64,000 nt of DNA, taken from NCBI GenBank assembly GCA_949775045.1, contig OX459104.1, positions 656,501 to 720,500 on the forward strand, given 5' to 3'. The DNA comes from Metridium senile (Eukaryota > Cnidaria > Anthozoa > Actiniaria > Metridiidae). A model generated the notes under the pieces. That model saw only the letters and a list, made by a program, of their open reading frames with translations, did not search any database and was not told the origin of the DNA. The translations under genes and the position numbers were made by a program. Below, piece after piece: positions 42,691 through 52,837 of the stretch (positions are counted from its first letter, which is position 1; the number at the start of each line of letters is the position of its first letter).

Positions 42691-43200
42691 TTAGCCGGCC
42701 GGCGCCAACCAGTATTTGTAATAACATCGATCCCATGTGATATATATTATTTTATAGACATCCTTTCCAGTTTTCAAATCTCTCCCTAAATATAGAAGAG
42801 CAGCTTTTTTAAATGTTTTGGTCTCACACAGTGTAATGTTCTTGCATATATGTCGTACGATTGTTTTGGGCGATCTTCTCCACTTATAGTCCACTTTAAT
42901 TTTCTCGACACAGTCTTCAATGGGCTGATCCCTCTTACTTCTCAGACGCATGATTTTCTTTGATAAACCGCTGAACATTTCATCTAAATTGCTTTCTGTA
43001 TTGTCATGAGTGGCGTCATTGTTCGCGAAAGTTAAATTCAACTTCGTGGTATTTGCGTCAATGTCTAGAATGATGATGTCATCATTGACGTCATTTATTG
43101 ATTCTAAAGCAGTGGGTTTTTCCTTTTTGATTGGTAGAGAGTAAGCCAGTAATAGTAGTGACGTCAGGACCAAATACAGCACTATGGAATAGCATGAAAT
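42691..43200 (-). CDS. Secreted, furin-cleaved cysteine-containing protein, last exon (partial)
   Basis: The frame is open from an acceptor (TTTTTCCATAG, exon start 43200) to TAA at 42691. It opens with a hydrophobic signal-like stretch (VLYLVLTSLLLLAYSLP), then about 75 polar, acidic residues with an N-x-T site, then a dibasic RSKR. After that cleavage site the mature part is about 78 residues with four Cys (DCVEK, HICKN, TLCET, DRCYY) and ends YWLAPAG. No ATG lies in frame in this exon, so the start is in an unseen upstream exon. Alternatively, the second AG (43184-43183) is the acceptor and the ATG is split by the intron, giving MLYLVLTSLL. I do not recognise the family. The C..C spacing and the late C-x-Y strand faintly recall IL-17-type knots, which is speculation. 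It converges with the TSSK gene. Confidence 0.55.
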   Translation of the reverse strand: MSCYSIVLYLVLTSLLLLAYSLPIKKEKPTALESINDVNDDIIILDIDANTTKLNLTFANNDATHDNTESNLDEMFSGLSKKIMRLRSKRDQPIEDCVEKIKVDYKWRRSPKTIVRHICKNITLCETKTFKKAALLYLGRDLKTGKDVYKIIYITWDRCYYKYWLAPAG

Positions 43201-45170
43201 CTATGGAAAAACAAATGTATAGTTAATTATCAATCAATCAATTGATAAATTTATACACAATCGTAACAGTAATCGGCTAAATTTAAAAAAAAAAAATTTG
43301 TAGCTAAAAAAAAAAAAAAAAAAAAATTAGAAAATTAGAAAAGTATTGATTATGATATAAGTCATTAAAACATCTATCTAGATCCTGCAAATAAGCCGCA
43401 ACCTGCATTGTAACATTGGGATGATGTTGAGCATGCGCGTCTTGAGTATCTTATGGTATCCCACATGGGTAATAGATAGATAGTTACTTAACATATAATG
43501 TGCAATAAATATTATTTAAACCATCACAAATTTTCCAAAATATATTATCAATAGACTAATATTCAATTTACTCTGAATTGAGGCTTAGCCTGCGCAAGTA
43601 CGCCATTTTGTCAGATTAAACAGCGGTGCTATATAACATGAAACTTCATGGTCTATTCTCATCGCCTTGAAAATTTACTTAAACATCATTACCTTGCATT
43701 GCATAGGACAACCGGCAGTTTACGTATTTGAAAATAATGCTGAGTCTCAATAGAATGCTTTCAAAGTAGCACCACCAACTTCAAAGTCTCAAAACATCTA
43801 GCCTAACCAACTGCCAAAGTATCGCCTATATATATAAGCTTCTCGTAAGAATAATATATATTCTCTTCCGCGAATATTGCACTTAATGGATGGGCTATTT
43901 TTATCAATACCGGTCTATTTTAGTTCTTCTGTGACGTAGTTATGTGTAAGCTTGACTGCGCAAAGGTAGAATTCACGCCTCAGAAACTACTAGTACTCCT
44001 CACTTATGAATACGTGACGTGTATATAAGTAAGCAAGTAAGTACGTAAGTAATAGACAATAGAATGATATTTGTAACACCGTAAAAAAATGTTAACTTAA
44101 CTTTTTTGACGTTTCGAGCTTTAGCCGATTTACGGTGTCACAAATATCATTCTATTACAGTATCGTTTATATCAAACACGGACGCAGCCTATACTAGTTT
44201 ACTCGTTAGTTTCCCGCACTTTAAGTAAGTTAGTAGATAAGTTAGTGTGAGTAAGTAAATAAATAAGAAAGAAAGTTATTCATATAGCTACTTATAATTA
44301 AATGTATTACAGCGCGAAAAGCAAAAGTATGCCAAGTTTAAATGTATGCACATTGTTGTGTACACTTGTTTGCTGCCAAAAAGCAGCTCTGACGCCTTAT
44401 ATATGGTAAACCTGACAAAATCCCTTGCAAAGAACAATATAAAACATTAAAGTTGATCTTAAGTTTGCAATTTCGCTATGCAATAAGTAGTACAAGTAAC
44501 AACTAAGATAGTTCACCATCCACGTGGCTTATTTGTTAAAGTAATATCTATTTATATATGTCTACAATGAGAATAAAAATATCGCTGAGCCACGCCTCAG
44601 TAGGTGCTAATAGTGCATGGAAATCTTCAAGTGCTGGTAGCCTAACGTCACAAGTAAGCGTAACTCAAAAGTTTGACAAGTTTTAGAAGGAGGAGGAGCA
44701 CGTTGAAAAAAGGAGAGCATAACATTAATTACTATAAAGACACACTTGAGAAAAATGCTCACACCGCTAACCCAAAGACCCTGTCGTATCAAATATATGC
44801 CTAGTGTTCTGTTGCAATTAATCTCAACCTGTTAAAAAAAAAGAAAAATATCTCGCGCGCTAATCAAAGTCTTTCAGGTTACTTCTCACCTACAATACCA
44901 TATATGGTAATTGTTTTCAAAATTGCATACGGTATCCTTGATATATACGAGAGTGATTTAGTATGCATCTAAAGAAACTATGGAACGTCCAACACGATAC
45001 CCTAATTCAGAGGGGCTTATTTTCTTATATAGGTAATAATACGACTTTAAATCGTAAAAAATCCTAAAACCTCTGGCATCCAGGGTACCAACACGACGAA
45101 GTTTTAAAAACTTTAACGACATACGATTGTCGATATCTATTTTACAAGCTTTGCTGTAGTTGTTGTTATA
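43201..45170. other. Upstream region of the secreted-protein exon
   Basis: Poly-A tracts lie at about 43289-43326. The first exon of the gene at 42691-43200 should be here, but I could not choose one. The rest is AT-rich without recognisable coding. Confidence 0.4.
44062..44215. mobile_element. Head-to-head tandem-unit family copies
   Basis: A plus-oriented tail (GACGTTTCGAGCTTTAGCC) runs directly into an inverted unit (GATTTACGGTGTCACAAAT, then TACTAGTTTACTCGTTAGTT). The result is an inverted pair. Confidence 0.7.
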
Positions 45171-45173
45171 TAA

Positions 45174-45279
45174 ATGATAATAGTGATGATGATAATGGTA
45201 GTGGTGGTGGTAGCGATAATGATGTTGTTGATGGTAAAGATGACGTTAGTACAAGCGATGATTACGATAATAATGATTG

Positions 45280-45335
<56 letters not shown>

Positions 45336-45336
45336 T

Positions 45337-45414
<78 letters not shown>

Positions 45415-45640
45415 GGATGATGATGATTATGGTAATGGTGGTGGTGATGAGGTTAACGCTGTTGATGATGAATGTGATATCTACGAGGATGACCATTAAA
45501 ATGAAATTGATGATTATGGTAATGATGACTACTTTCATGATGATAATGTTGATATAATAGTGATAACCATGGTGACGATAAAGATGATGGCAGTACAAGA
45601 GATGATTACGATAATGAATGAAGGTAACGATGATGACGAT
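45174..45640 (+). repeat. GAT microsatellite
   Basis: Near-pure GAT from about 45277 to 45430, flanked by imperfect GAT/GGT repeats. The long one-residue reading frames in it are not genes. Confidence 0.92.
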
Positions 45641-46833
45641 GCTCAACACCAATACGTCATTACATCATAACTACCATATACATGTCTCTTTCTATTATTG
45701 TTATTATTACAATTGAGCCTATAGCCGGCTTCACGCCTTCTCGATATTGCATTGAAGAAAGTTCTAGAAAACTTGTTTGCATCAACGGTTATATATAATT
45801 GACTTAGCGCAAGTCAGTTGGTTAAAGAAAATATCTTGAACTTAAAAATAAACTTTTGAATTTTAAAACATAATATCGATTCTTCCAAATAAGGTATTAG
45901 TGATAGTTATAGTTAATTATAAGTATGTGCAATTATTAATTCAATAAAACTGATCATATATTCCGTCGATAAAATATATTAAAGATATATATATAGAGAA
46001 CTTATTATCAGTTTTCCGCATATTCTTATCAAGAAGTAGACGAGAAACTCATACATATATATCCATATAACATTATATTGCCAATTATATTAATACTTAT
46101 TAATACTCAAACGATATAAATTAATTACATTATTTAAAGTAGTTTAAGCAGTAGGCACGTGTGTTTAAAGAGCCTTTTCGAGAAACATCGCAACTGAGTG
46201 CAAAAGATCCTTTGTTTTTACGCGAAAACACCGCTAAAACTATTGCATTTACAATCTGTTCATAGTCAATCAGTTCTTATAGATAAATATAACGATTCAT
46301 TGCTAATACTAGATTAATAGACCGATTAATTTCATTTATGTGAATGCTTTGTAGTACGTTCATACTATAAATACATATAACACCGAGAAATAGCATTCTA
46401 TTAATACGTTGCAGTACATGTACATACATGTACATACTTGATATAAACCAGACTTTTATAAGCTATACCAACCTTAACGTTATGAATCATCGTGCGTCTT
46501 GATGTACTGTATTGCAGATTCTATCACCAACTTGTTGACCGTTCAACAAATGCTACATGTATATTTAGTACTCATTAACAAGCTGGTTTTATTTATAGCT
46601 CATTATATCATGCCAGTATAGGTATGAGATATAGTAGTTTATTGCTAGCGCATCGCGTGCTGCCCCTCCCATCGCTGCATGCGTTACAGGATATTCTGGG
46701 TGATAGTCGGTGCCGTTCGTCTACATTTTCAGCAATAAACAGAGTTACGTGCCCAGGAAAATGTGTTTATCTCAGCTAAATGTGTTACATAATTACATTG
46801 TGATACTATGACAGAAACTAAACAGGAAAAAAA

Positions 46834-47170
46834 TGGAAACTAGCGAGTAAACTAGTATAGGCTGCATCGGTGTTTGATATAAACGATAGGTAATAGAATG
46901 AAATTTGTAACACCGTAAAAAATAGAAATAGAAACTAGCGAGTAAACTAGTATAGGCTGCGTCGATGTTTGATATAAACGATAGGTAATAGAATGAAATT
47001 TGTAACACCGTAAAAAATAGAAATAGAAACTAGCGAGTAAACTAGTATAGGCTGCGTCGGTGTTTAATATAAACGATAGGTAATAGAATAAAATTTGTAA
47101 CACTGTAAAAAATGCTAACTTAACTTAATTTACTGACGTTTCGAGCTTTAGTCCTTCGTCGGGTAAACAG
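46834..47170 (+). mobile_element. Tandem-unit repeat family, three units plus hairpin tail
   Basis: GGAAACTAGCGAG at about 46835, then GAAACTAGCG at about 46930 and 47025 (95-bp spacing). The tail TTTACTGACGTTTCGAGC..CCTTCGTCGGG ends the copy. Confidence 0.88.
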
Positions 47171-47879
47171 CGATATAAAATATGTTCAATACTTGGAATA
47201 CTATTGAAAGCAACATGCAGTATATGCAGAATATTTGTATTAAATATAATCTAAAACGGTCAATACATATTTTTCAAAATGTTTTGTTTTATTGTAAAGA
47301 GGCTTGGTCTACTGAATACCAAAGAAAGAAAATATCTTTTAACTGATATCAATATGCTGCAAAATTATATGCACTTTGACAAATAGGGAATTAGCAACTG
47401 CTGCAATTCCAACAAGAGGAAAAAGAAGATGCACTAACTAAAATCAGAGTTAAGAGACTTATAAACTCTGCAAAAATATAGACCGCTGGCTTAATGCATT
47501 ATGCAGTAACAAGTTATAGAAATACTACCAAAAATATCAAGAGCACTTTGGCAAAGCTTCAAGGTACAGCCACACGGCATGCAAAATGAAAAAAACAATG
47601 TGTAATTTCCTAGAAGGAAAAGCTACCATGGAAAACTGAGCTCAAACCCAAATATTTTACCAGTTAAAAGTTTGACCGGAAAAACCGTAAGGCTACCAAC
47701 GTAATAGTTCTCCGTTCTACAATCTGTGGTGAGCATAAAATATCGGAAACGTTAATGTTACGATTCCTCGTTGTGGTTTAACCACGCGTTTTGTTGTTGT
47801 TTATTTTTTTTTCTCTGAATTATTTTAATTTCCCCGCCATTTTTAATGGATGTCGTCACTATTTCAATAACGATAGTGA

Positions 47880-47965
47880 AGATGTTAACGATAATAATGA
47901 TGATAATAATGATGATAATAATAATAATAAAGATAATAAAGATAATAATGATGATAATGATAATC
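47880..47965 (+). repeat. GATAATAAT microsatellite
   Basis: GATAATAATGATGATAATAA-type repeats directly beside the inverted tandem-unit copy that follows. Confidence 0.85.
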
Positions 47966-47971
47966 CTCTGT

Positions 47972-48297
47972 TACTCCGACGAAAGGCTAAAGCTCGAAAC
48001 GTCAGTAAAGTTAAGTCAACTTCGGTGTTACAAATTTCATTCTATTACCTATCGTTTATATCAAACACCGACGTAGCCTATACTAGTTTACATACTAGTT
48101 TCTATTTCTATTTTTTACGGTGTTACAAATTTCATTATATTACCTATCGTTTATATCAAACACCGACGTAGCCTATACTAGTTTACTCACTAGTTTCTAT
48201 TTCTATTTTTTACGGTGTTTCAAATTTCATTATATTACCTATCGTTTATATCAAACACCGACGCAGCCTATACTAGTTTAATCGCTAGTTTCCATTG
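47972..48297 (-). mobile_element. Tandem-unit repeat family, three units plus hairpin, inverted
   Basis: Begins with the hairpin end (CTCCGACGAAAGGCTAAAGC, TCGAAACGTCAG). Three units follow, each with CTATCGTTTATATCAAACAC and TATACTAGTTTA. The unit number differs from other copies. Confidence 0.88.
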
Positions 48298-48595
48298 GTA
48301 ATGATAATGATTATGTTGAAAATCAAGTAGGTTATATTCATATTTAATTAACAAAGTAAAGGGAAAGAGTAAAGTAAACTATTGCGTGACATTCATTTGA
48401 CATCCTGTATTGTTTTTTAAAGCGTACATCACATAAACGCTCACTTCCTGTGCTAACCTGGGACCATTGGAATACTATCACTTTAATGCTCGTCCCTTGA
48501 CGTTATTCACGTAACCTTTTACGCAGGGATTTGTTTCTCTTACGGTTTGTCTTGTGGATCAATGTACTTGTACAGTCCGGCGCCTTACGGCATGT

Positions 48596-48732
48596 TAGGG
48601 GCCGTTTACATGGAGATAGGGTAACCCTCCTAGCAGGGCTAACTCTTTTGTTTGAGAGTCCCCAGAGAAAAGAAAACAATAAGAGTTAGCCCTACACCTA
48701 GGGTAACCCTATCTTATGTTAACGGCCACTTA
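48596..48732. mobile_element. Foldback MITE, GGGGCCGTTTACATG ends
   Basis: TTAGGGGCCGTTTACATGGA, then ATAGGGTAACCCT on the left, inverted on the right (AGGGTAACCCTATCTTATGT, TAACGGCCACTTA). A relative with diverged arms is at 56068-56208. Confidence 0.75.
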
Positions 48733-48769
48733 GTATAATCATATAATCTTAAGTTCTATGTTAATAAGG

Positions 48770-49110
48770 CTTATTTTTTCTTTTGCTGGTCCAGTGTTGT
48801 GGTATGCTTTGCCAGTAAAACATGACAGGTCTAGCCAATCTACTTTCTATTTCTAAGAAAGATTTGAAAACCTATTTTTTTAAGAAAGCACTGATAAAGT
48901 TTGAAGATGCCAATTCTAATTGTTGTCAAACATATTTTAATATTTCATATCTAATAAATAAAAAGGAAAAGTTTATTGTAAAAATGTTTATTGTTTATAT
49001 TTGTATCAAGTGCTTTTTTTTAAATGAGTTAGTTGCTTATGTATTGCTGACATTGTTAAGCGTTGTTGACCTTGAGGAATAAACGCTATATAAATTATAA
49101 AATATATATT
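48770..49110 (+). mobile_element. LINE 3' remnant (end of ORF2)
   Basis: The frame reads AGPVLWYALPV and, after a frame change near 48830, SISKKDLKTYFFKKALI. The order GP-x-LW-x-x-LP ... FK-x-x-LKTYLF is the usual C-terminus of non-LTR retrotransposon ORF2 proteins (CR1/L2/RTE-like groups). An ACGCTATATAAATTATAAA tail follows, of the kind found at LINE 3' ends. Truncated and decayed. Confidence 0.65.
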
Positions 49111-49609
49111 TTTTTAAAAACGTACGTTTTTATAATACAGTTAGATTTTGAATGTTAATTGTTATTCAATAATTCACGGATTTTCGCTGGAAAACCTTAT
49201 ATACTCCCAAGGATTTTCTTACGGATAGCCGGGCAGTTTTGTTACGGATATTATACATAAGTTACGGATTTTCTTACTCGTTTTCAAATGGACAACGTAA
49301 GGATTTCCTTACGGATAATTGTACGTAAGGATTGTACCTTTTTTACCCTTTTGCGGTTTTTTACTACATACTGTGTCTTAAGATGACGTCACTGATGACG
49401 TCGAGTTAGCCCTCAGTATGTCAATTGTAACAAATTGAGTCAGTCGTACATATCCCCCGTAATCGTGTTTAGCCTGCATGGTCACGCTAGACTATAACAC
49501 ACGACTGTGGGCGAGACTGCATATGGATAAGTTAGAACTACAACATTCAAAGATAAATCATTAAAACCTTTCTTGTTTGTGAACAATTTGTTATTTAACA
49601 GTAATTGAT

Positions 49610-49722
49610 AACGATAGGTAATATAATGAAATTTGTAACACAGCAAAAAAATGTTGACTTAACTTTACTGACATTTCGAGCCGTTAGCCCTTCGTCGGAG
49701 TAAAAGAGTTAGACTAAGAGAG
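49610..49722 (+). mobile_element. Tandem-unit family, tail-only copy
   Basis: Starts ATAGGTAATATAATG and ends GACTAAGAGAGAT, the same two ends as the copy nested at 5902-6010. Confidence 0.8.
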
Positions 49723-49990
49723 ATACCAAGTATAAATATGAAACGGGAAAAGTGATGACAATAATGATAATGATAACGATAATGATTTTATTATTTTAGA
49801 GTATTATTATTCTTCATCAACTAAATAGTCATTTTTCTTTCACGGTGGACGAAATGCTACTCAAAAGTACATCTAAATTTACTATCAAGGAAAAACAAGA
49901 AATATCAGTCCAACATCATTGTCGTCATGAGCTAAAACCAAAGACCTTCAATATATAATTTTGGTTAAATATAGGATTAAATTTTACTCC

Positions 49991-50220
49991 TACGAAGGGC
50001 TAAAGCTCGAAACGTCAGTAAAGTTAAGTTAACATTTGTTACGGTGTTACAAATTTCATTATATTACCTATCGTTTATATCAAACACCGACGCAGCCTAT
50101 ACTAGTTTACTCGCTAGTTTCTATTTCTATTTTTTACGGTGTTACAAATTTCATTCTATTACCTATCGCTTATATCAAACACCGACGCAGCCTATACTAG
50201 TTTACTCGCTAGTTTCCATT
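49991..50220 (-). mobile_element. Tandem-unit repeat family, two units plus hairpin, inverted
   Basis: CTACGAAGGGCTAAAGCTCG starts it, two 95-bp units follow and it ends CGCTAGTTTCCATT. Confidence 0.88.
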
Positions 50221-50649
50221 CATACATATAGATATACGTTGTTAAACGTTATGTAAGTCATTTAAGCTATGTAAGCTATTGCACCATCAAAACGCATCAG
50301 CAACCAACGGAACTGGATGTATAACTATAAATAAATGTCACTCCATGCCGTAGCGAAGCACATTAAGTAACAGCGCACTTCCTGAAAGATCTGCGTGTAC
50401 TTCCTTACGATAGAATACCAACCAAGCGAACGGAAAAACGGTCAATCAAAACGTAAGGTACGTAATTTGGTGCTCATCCAAATGGAAAAAGTACAGTTTC
50501 AATATTATGGTATAATCAGTTACTACATGTTATAGAATGCTTTATAGCTTGTTCATTTATAAATAGATTTGTATTCCTTCTTGAGAATATTATAGTAATT
50601 TATATTAGTAGTTTTTCTTCGCCCCTGAATGATCAACGGAATAGACTCT

Positions 50650-50830
50650 AAACTTAGTGCTGATTAGACGGTGAATAGTCAGGGTTTTTTTGCACGGTGA
50701 AGGAAAATCACTGTAGTCAATGTAATAGTTAGTAGTAGACTCTAAACACATTGTTTTCTTTTGTTCTTTATCAACTAGTACAAACTAAATAGTCGTTTTT
50801 TCTTGCACGGGTGAAGGAAAATCGTTTTAT
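50650..50830. mobile_element. Diverged MITE related to 41230-41379
   Basis: TTGCACGGTGAAGGAAAATC appears near both ends, with AATAGTTAGTAGTAGACTCT and TTGTTTTCTTTTGTTCTTTA inside. Other fragments are near 49820 and 51100. Confidence 0.55.
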
Positions 50831-51389
50831 TTTGCACAGGGAAGTAGCCAATTCATCCTGTTCCAGTTATGACGCTATTATTATTACCAACAAGTGCGTA
50901 AAACTAGATTTCCTTTTCCTTCTTGATCTGAAGATGCTGTGTGGCTGCTATTTGACGTAATAATTGTACATATTTTTAACCACACTTGAAAGTCGTTGCT
51001 TTTATAGATTTAGTAATGACGACAATGATGTTGGACTGATATTTCTTGTTTTTCCTTGATAGTAAAATTAGATGTAATTTTGAGTTGTCTTTCTTCCACC
51101 GTGAATACAAAAAAACTATTTAGTTGATAAAGAATAATTATAATACCCGTAAGACGATAAAAACTGTAAAAAATCCTTTTTTCAGAAGTATATATTTTTT
51201 AACTTAACTTAACTATTATTTATTATATAATATGTTACCATTATTATTAAAAGACAAATATATTCATAATTTTCAAACTATCTTTTAAGATAAATTTATT
51301 TACTGAGCATGAGAAAAACCTTTTAGAAATTAAGTTTTGTAAAAAACAACAATTGCAATGACAGCAAAAAGGTATCCAGTCAAAGGGAA

Positions 51390-51870
51390 AGATTAAATAC
51401 AAAAATAAATAAATCAAATATAAAAATAAATAAATCAAATACAAAAATAAATAAATAAATCAAATACAAAAATAAATAAATCAAATACAAAAATATATAA
51501 ACAAATCAAATACAAAAATAAATAAATATAATATAAAAAAAAATCAAATACAAAAATAAATAAATCAAATACAAAAATAAATAAATCAAATACAAAAATA
51601 AATAAATCAAATACAAAAATAAATAAATCAAATACAAAAATAAATAAATCAAATACAAAAATAAATAAATCAAACACAAAAATAAATAAATCAAATCCCG
51701 TTGAAGTTCCGAATTTTTTTTCGGGCTTCTATAATTGCAATTACATAAATTGCTTATTTCTCCGCGACGATCATAATCATACACACATCATATAACCGCG
51801 GATCAGACCCAAATACGTATCTAAATCAAATACAAAAATAAATAAATCAAATACAAAAATACATAATTAA
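51390..51870 (+). repeat. 21-bp AT-rich minisatellite interrupted by tRNA-like element
   Basis: The unit TCAAATACAAAAATAAATAAA occurs about fifteen times. It is broken by the insert at 51697-51822, with AAATCAAAT on both sides. Confidence 0.88.
51697..51822 (+). mobile_element. 5'-truncated copy of the tRNA-like element
   Basis: Begins within the T-arm (CCCGTTGAAG) and continues through GGGCTTCTATAATTGCAATT, TTATTTCTCCGCGACG and ACCGCGGATCAGACCC to ACGTATC. The AAATCAAAT duplication flanks it. The 5' truncation and long duplication resemble retrotransposition rather than DNA transposition. Confidence 0.65.
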
Positions 51871-52693
51871 TTAAAAACAAATGTGACCTTACGACAGTGA
51901 AGTTAAAAAAAAATTCCATTTCAATGACTCGATCGATGTACTTAAATGGCTATTATGTACTTACATGGCTTCCTATGAAAATATATAAAAAGCTCTTGAA
52001 AGAGCACTTAATTACCTATAATAAGACATTCTATATTAATTAAACAATTTTCCGTTTTAATGTTAAAGATAGTCGTGATATAACCGAAGTAACTAGAGCG
52101 AACGGTCAACCCAAGGCCAACATTGACAATGTACAATCCAAAGCCCTTTACATACAAAACTGGAACATTCCAACATTTTACTCAAAGAAATACTAACTTT
52201 AAACTACACTTAAAAGAGAAAATGTCAATTAAGAAGTGTTGGTACCTTACTAAGCTTTCGAAAGAGCCTAATTTCATCGAAAAGGGTAAAGATTTAGGAA
52301 TTTTATTGGTGTTTTTGTCAACGTTGAAAATTTCGTACTATGGAATGTAAACGCGCGCAATTTGATACCTTTTGGCGGGAGTTTTCACCGATGAGGTTCT
52401 CGAGTTCGCAACTAAAGCTGGGTGGATATCAGTTTTTCGACAAATTAAGATTCCAGAACACTTGACAAGAACATTGAAGATTAAAATCAAATGTAAAATT
52501 TGAAAAACATTTTATTTTTGCGCATTAAATGTTGAAAATGCGCTAAAGAAATCATACCTTTTTCAACTAGTACAAAGTTATAGCTTATTTCAGAAATCCG
52601 TACAGATTTAAAAAATATGTTAGTGTTCTGTTATACTACGATTGGCCCTTTTATCATCAATTTTGTAGCATTAAAGTATTACTTATTATTAAA

Positions 52694-52837
52694 TAGAAAC
52701 TAGAGAGTAAACTAGTATAGGCTGCGTCGGTGTTTGATATAAACGATAGGTAATAGAATGAAATTTGTAACACCGTAAAAAATATTGACTTAACTTTACT
52801 GAAGTTTCGAGCTTTAGCCCTTCGTTGGAGTAATAAA
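52694..52837 (+). mobile_element. Tandem-unit repeat family, one unit plus hairpin tail
   Basis: GAAACTAGAGAGTAAACTAG to AACACCGTAAAAAATA, then the tail TTTCGAGCTTTAGCCCTTCG. The shortest unit-plus-tail form. Confidence 0.85.

Larger units (their letters stand above)
45650..52700. other. Gene-poor region with repeats
   Basis: No host gene recognised. It contains tandem-unit family copies, a MITE, a LINE end and a minisatellite (listed separately). The stretches 47170-47970, 50230-50640 and 51880-52690 show nothing I can name. Confidence 0.55.

Noticed and set aside
51435..51784. Minus-strand frames of Leu/Phe/Ile/Tyr repeats resembling membrane proteins
   Set aside because: Translation of the 21-bp AT-rich minisatellite.
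52123..52350. 75-residue plus-strand frame
   Set aside because: AT-rich composition, no recognisable motif and no supporting splice or promoter signals.
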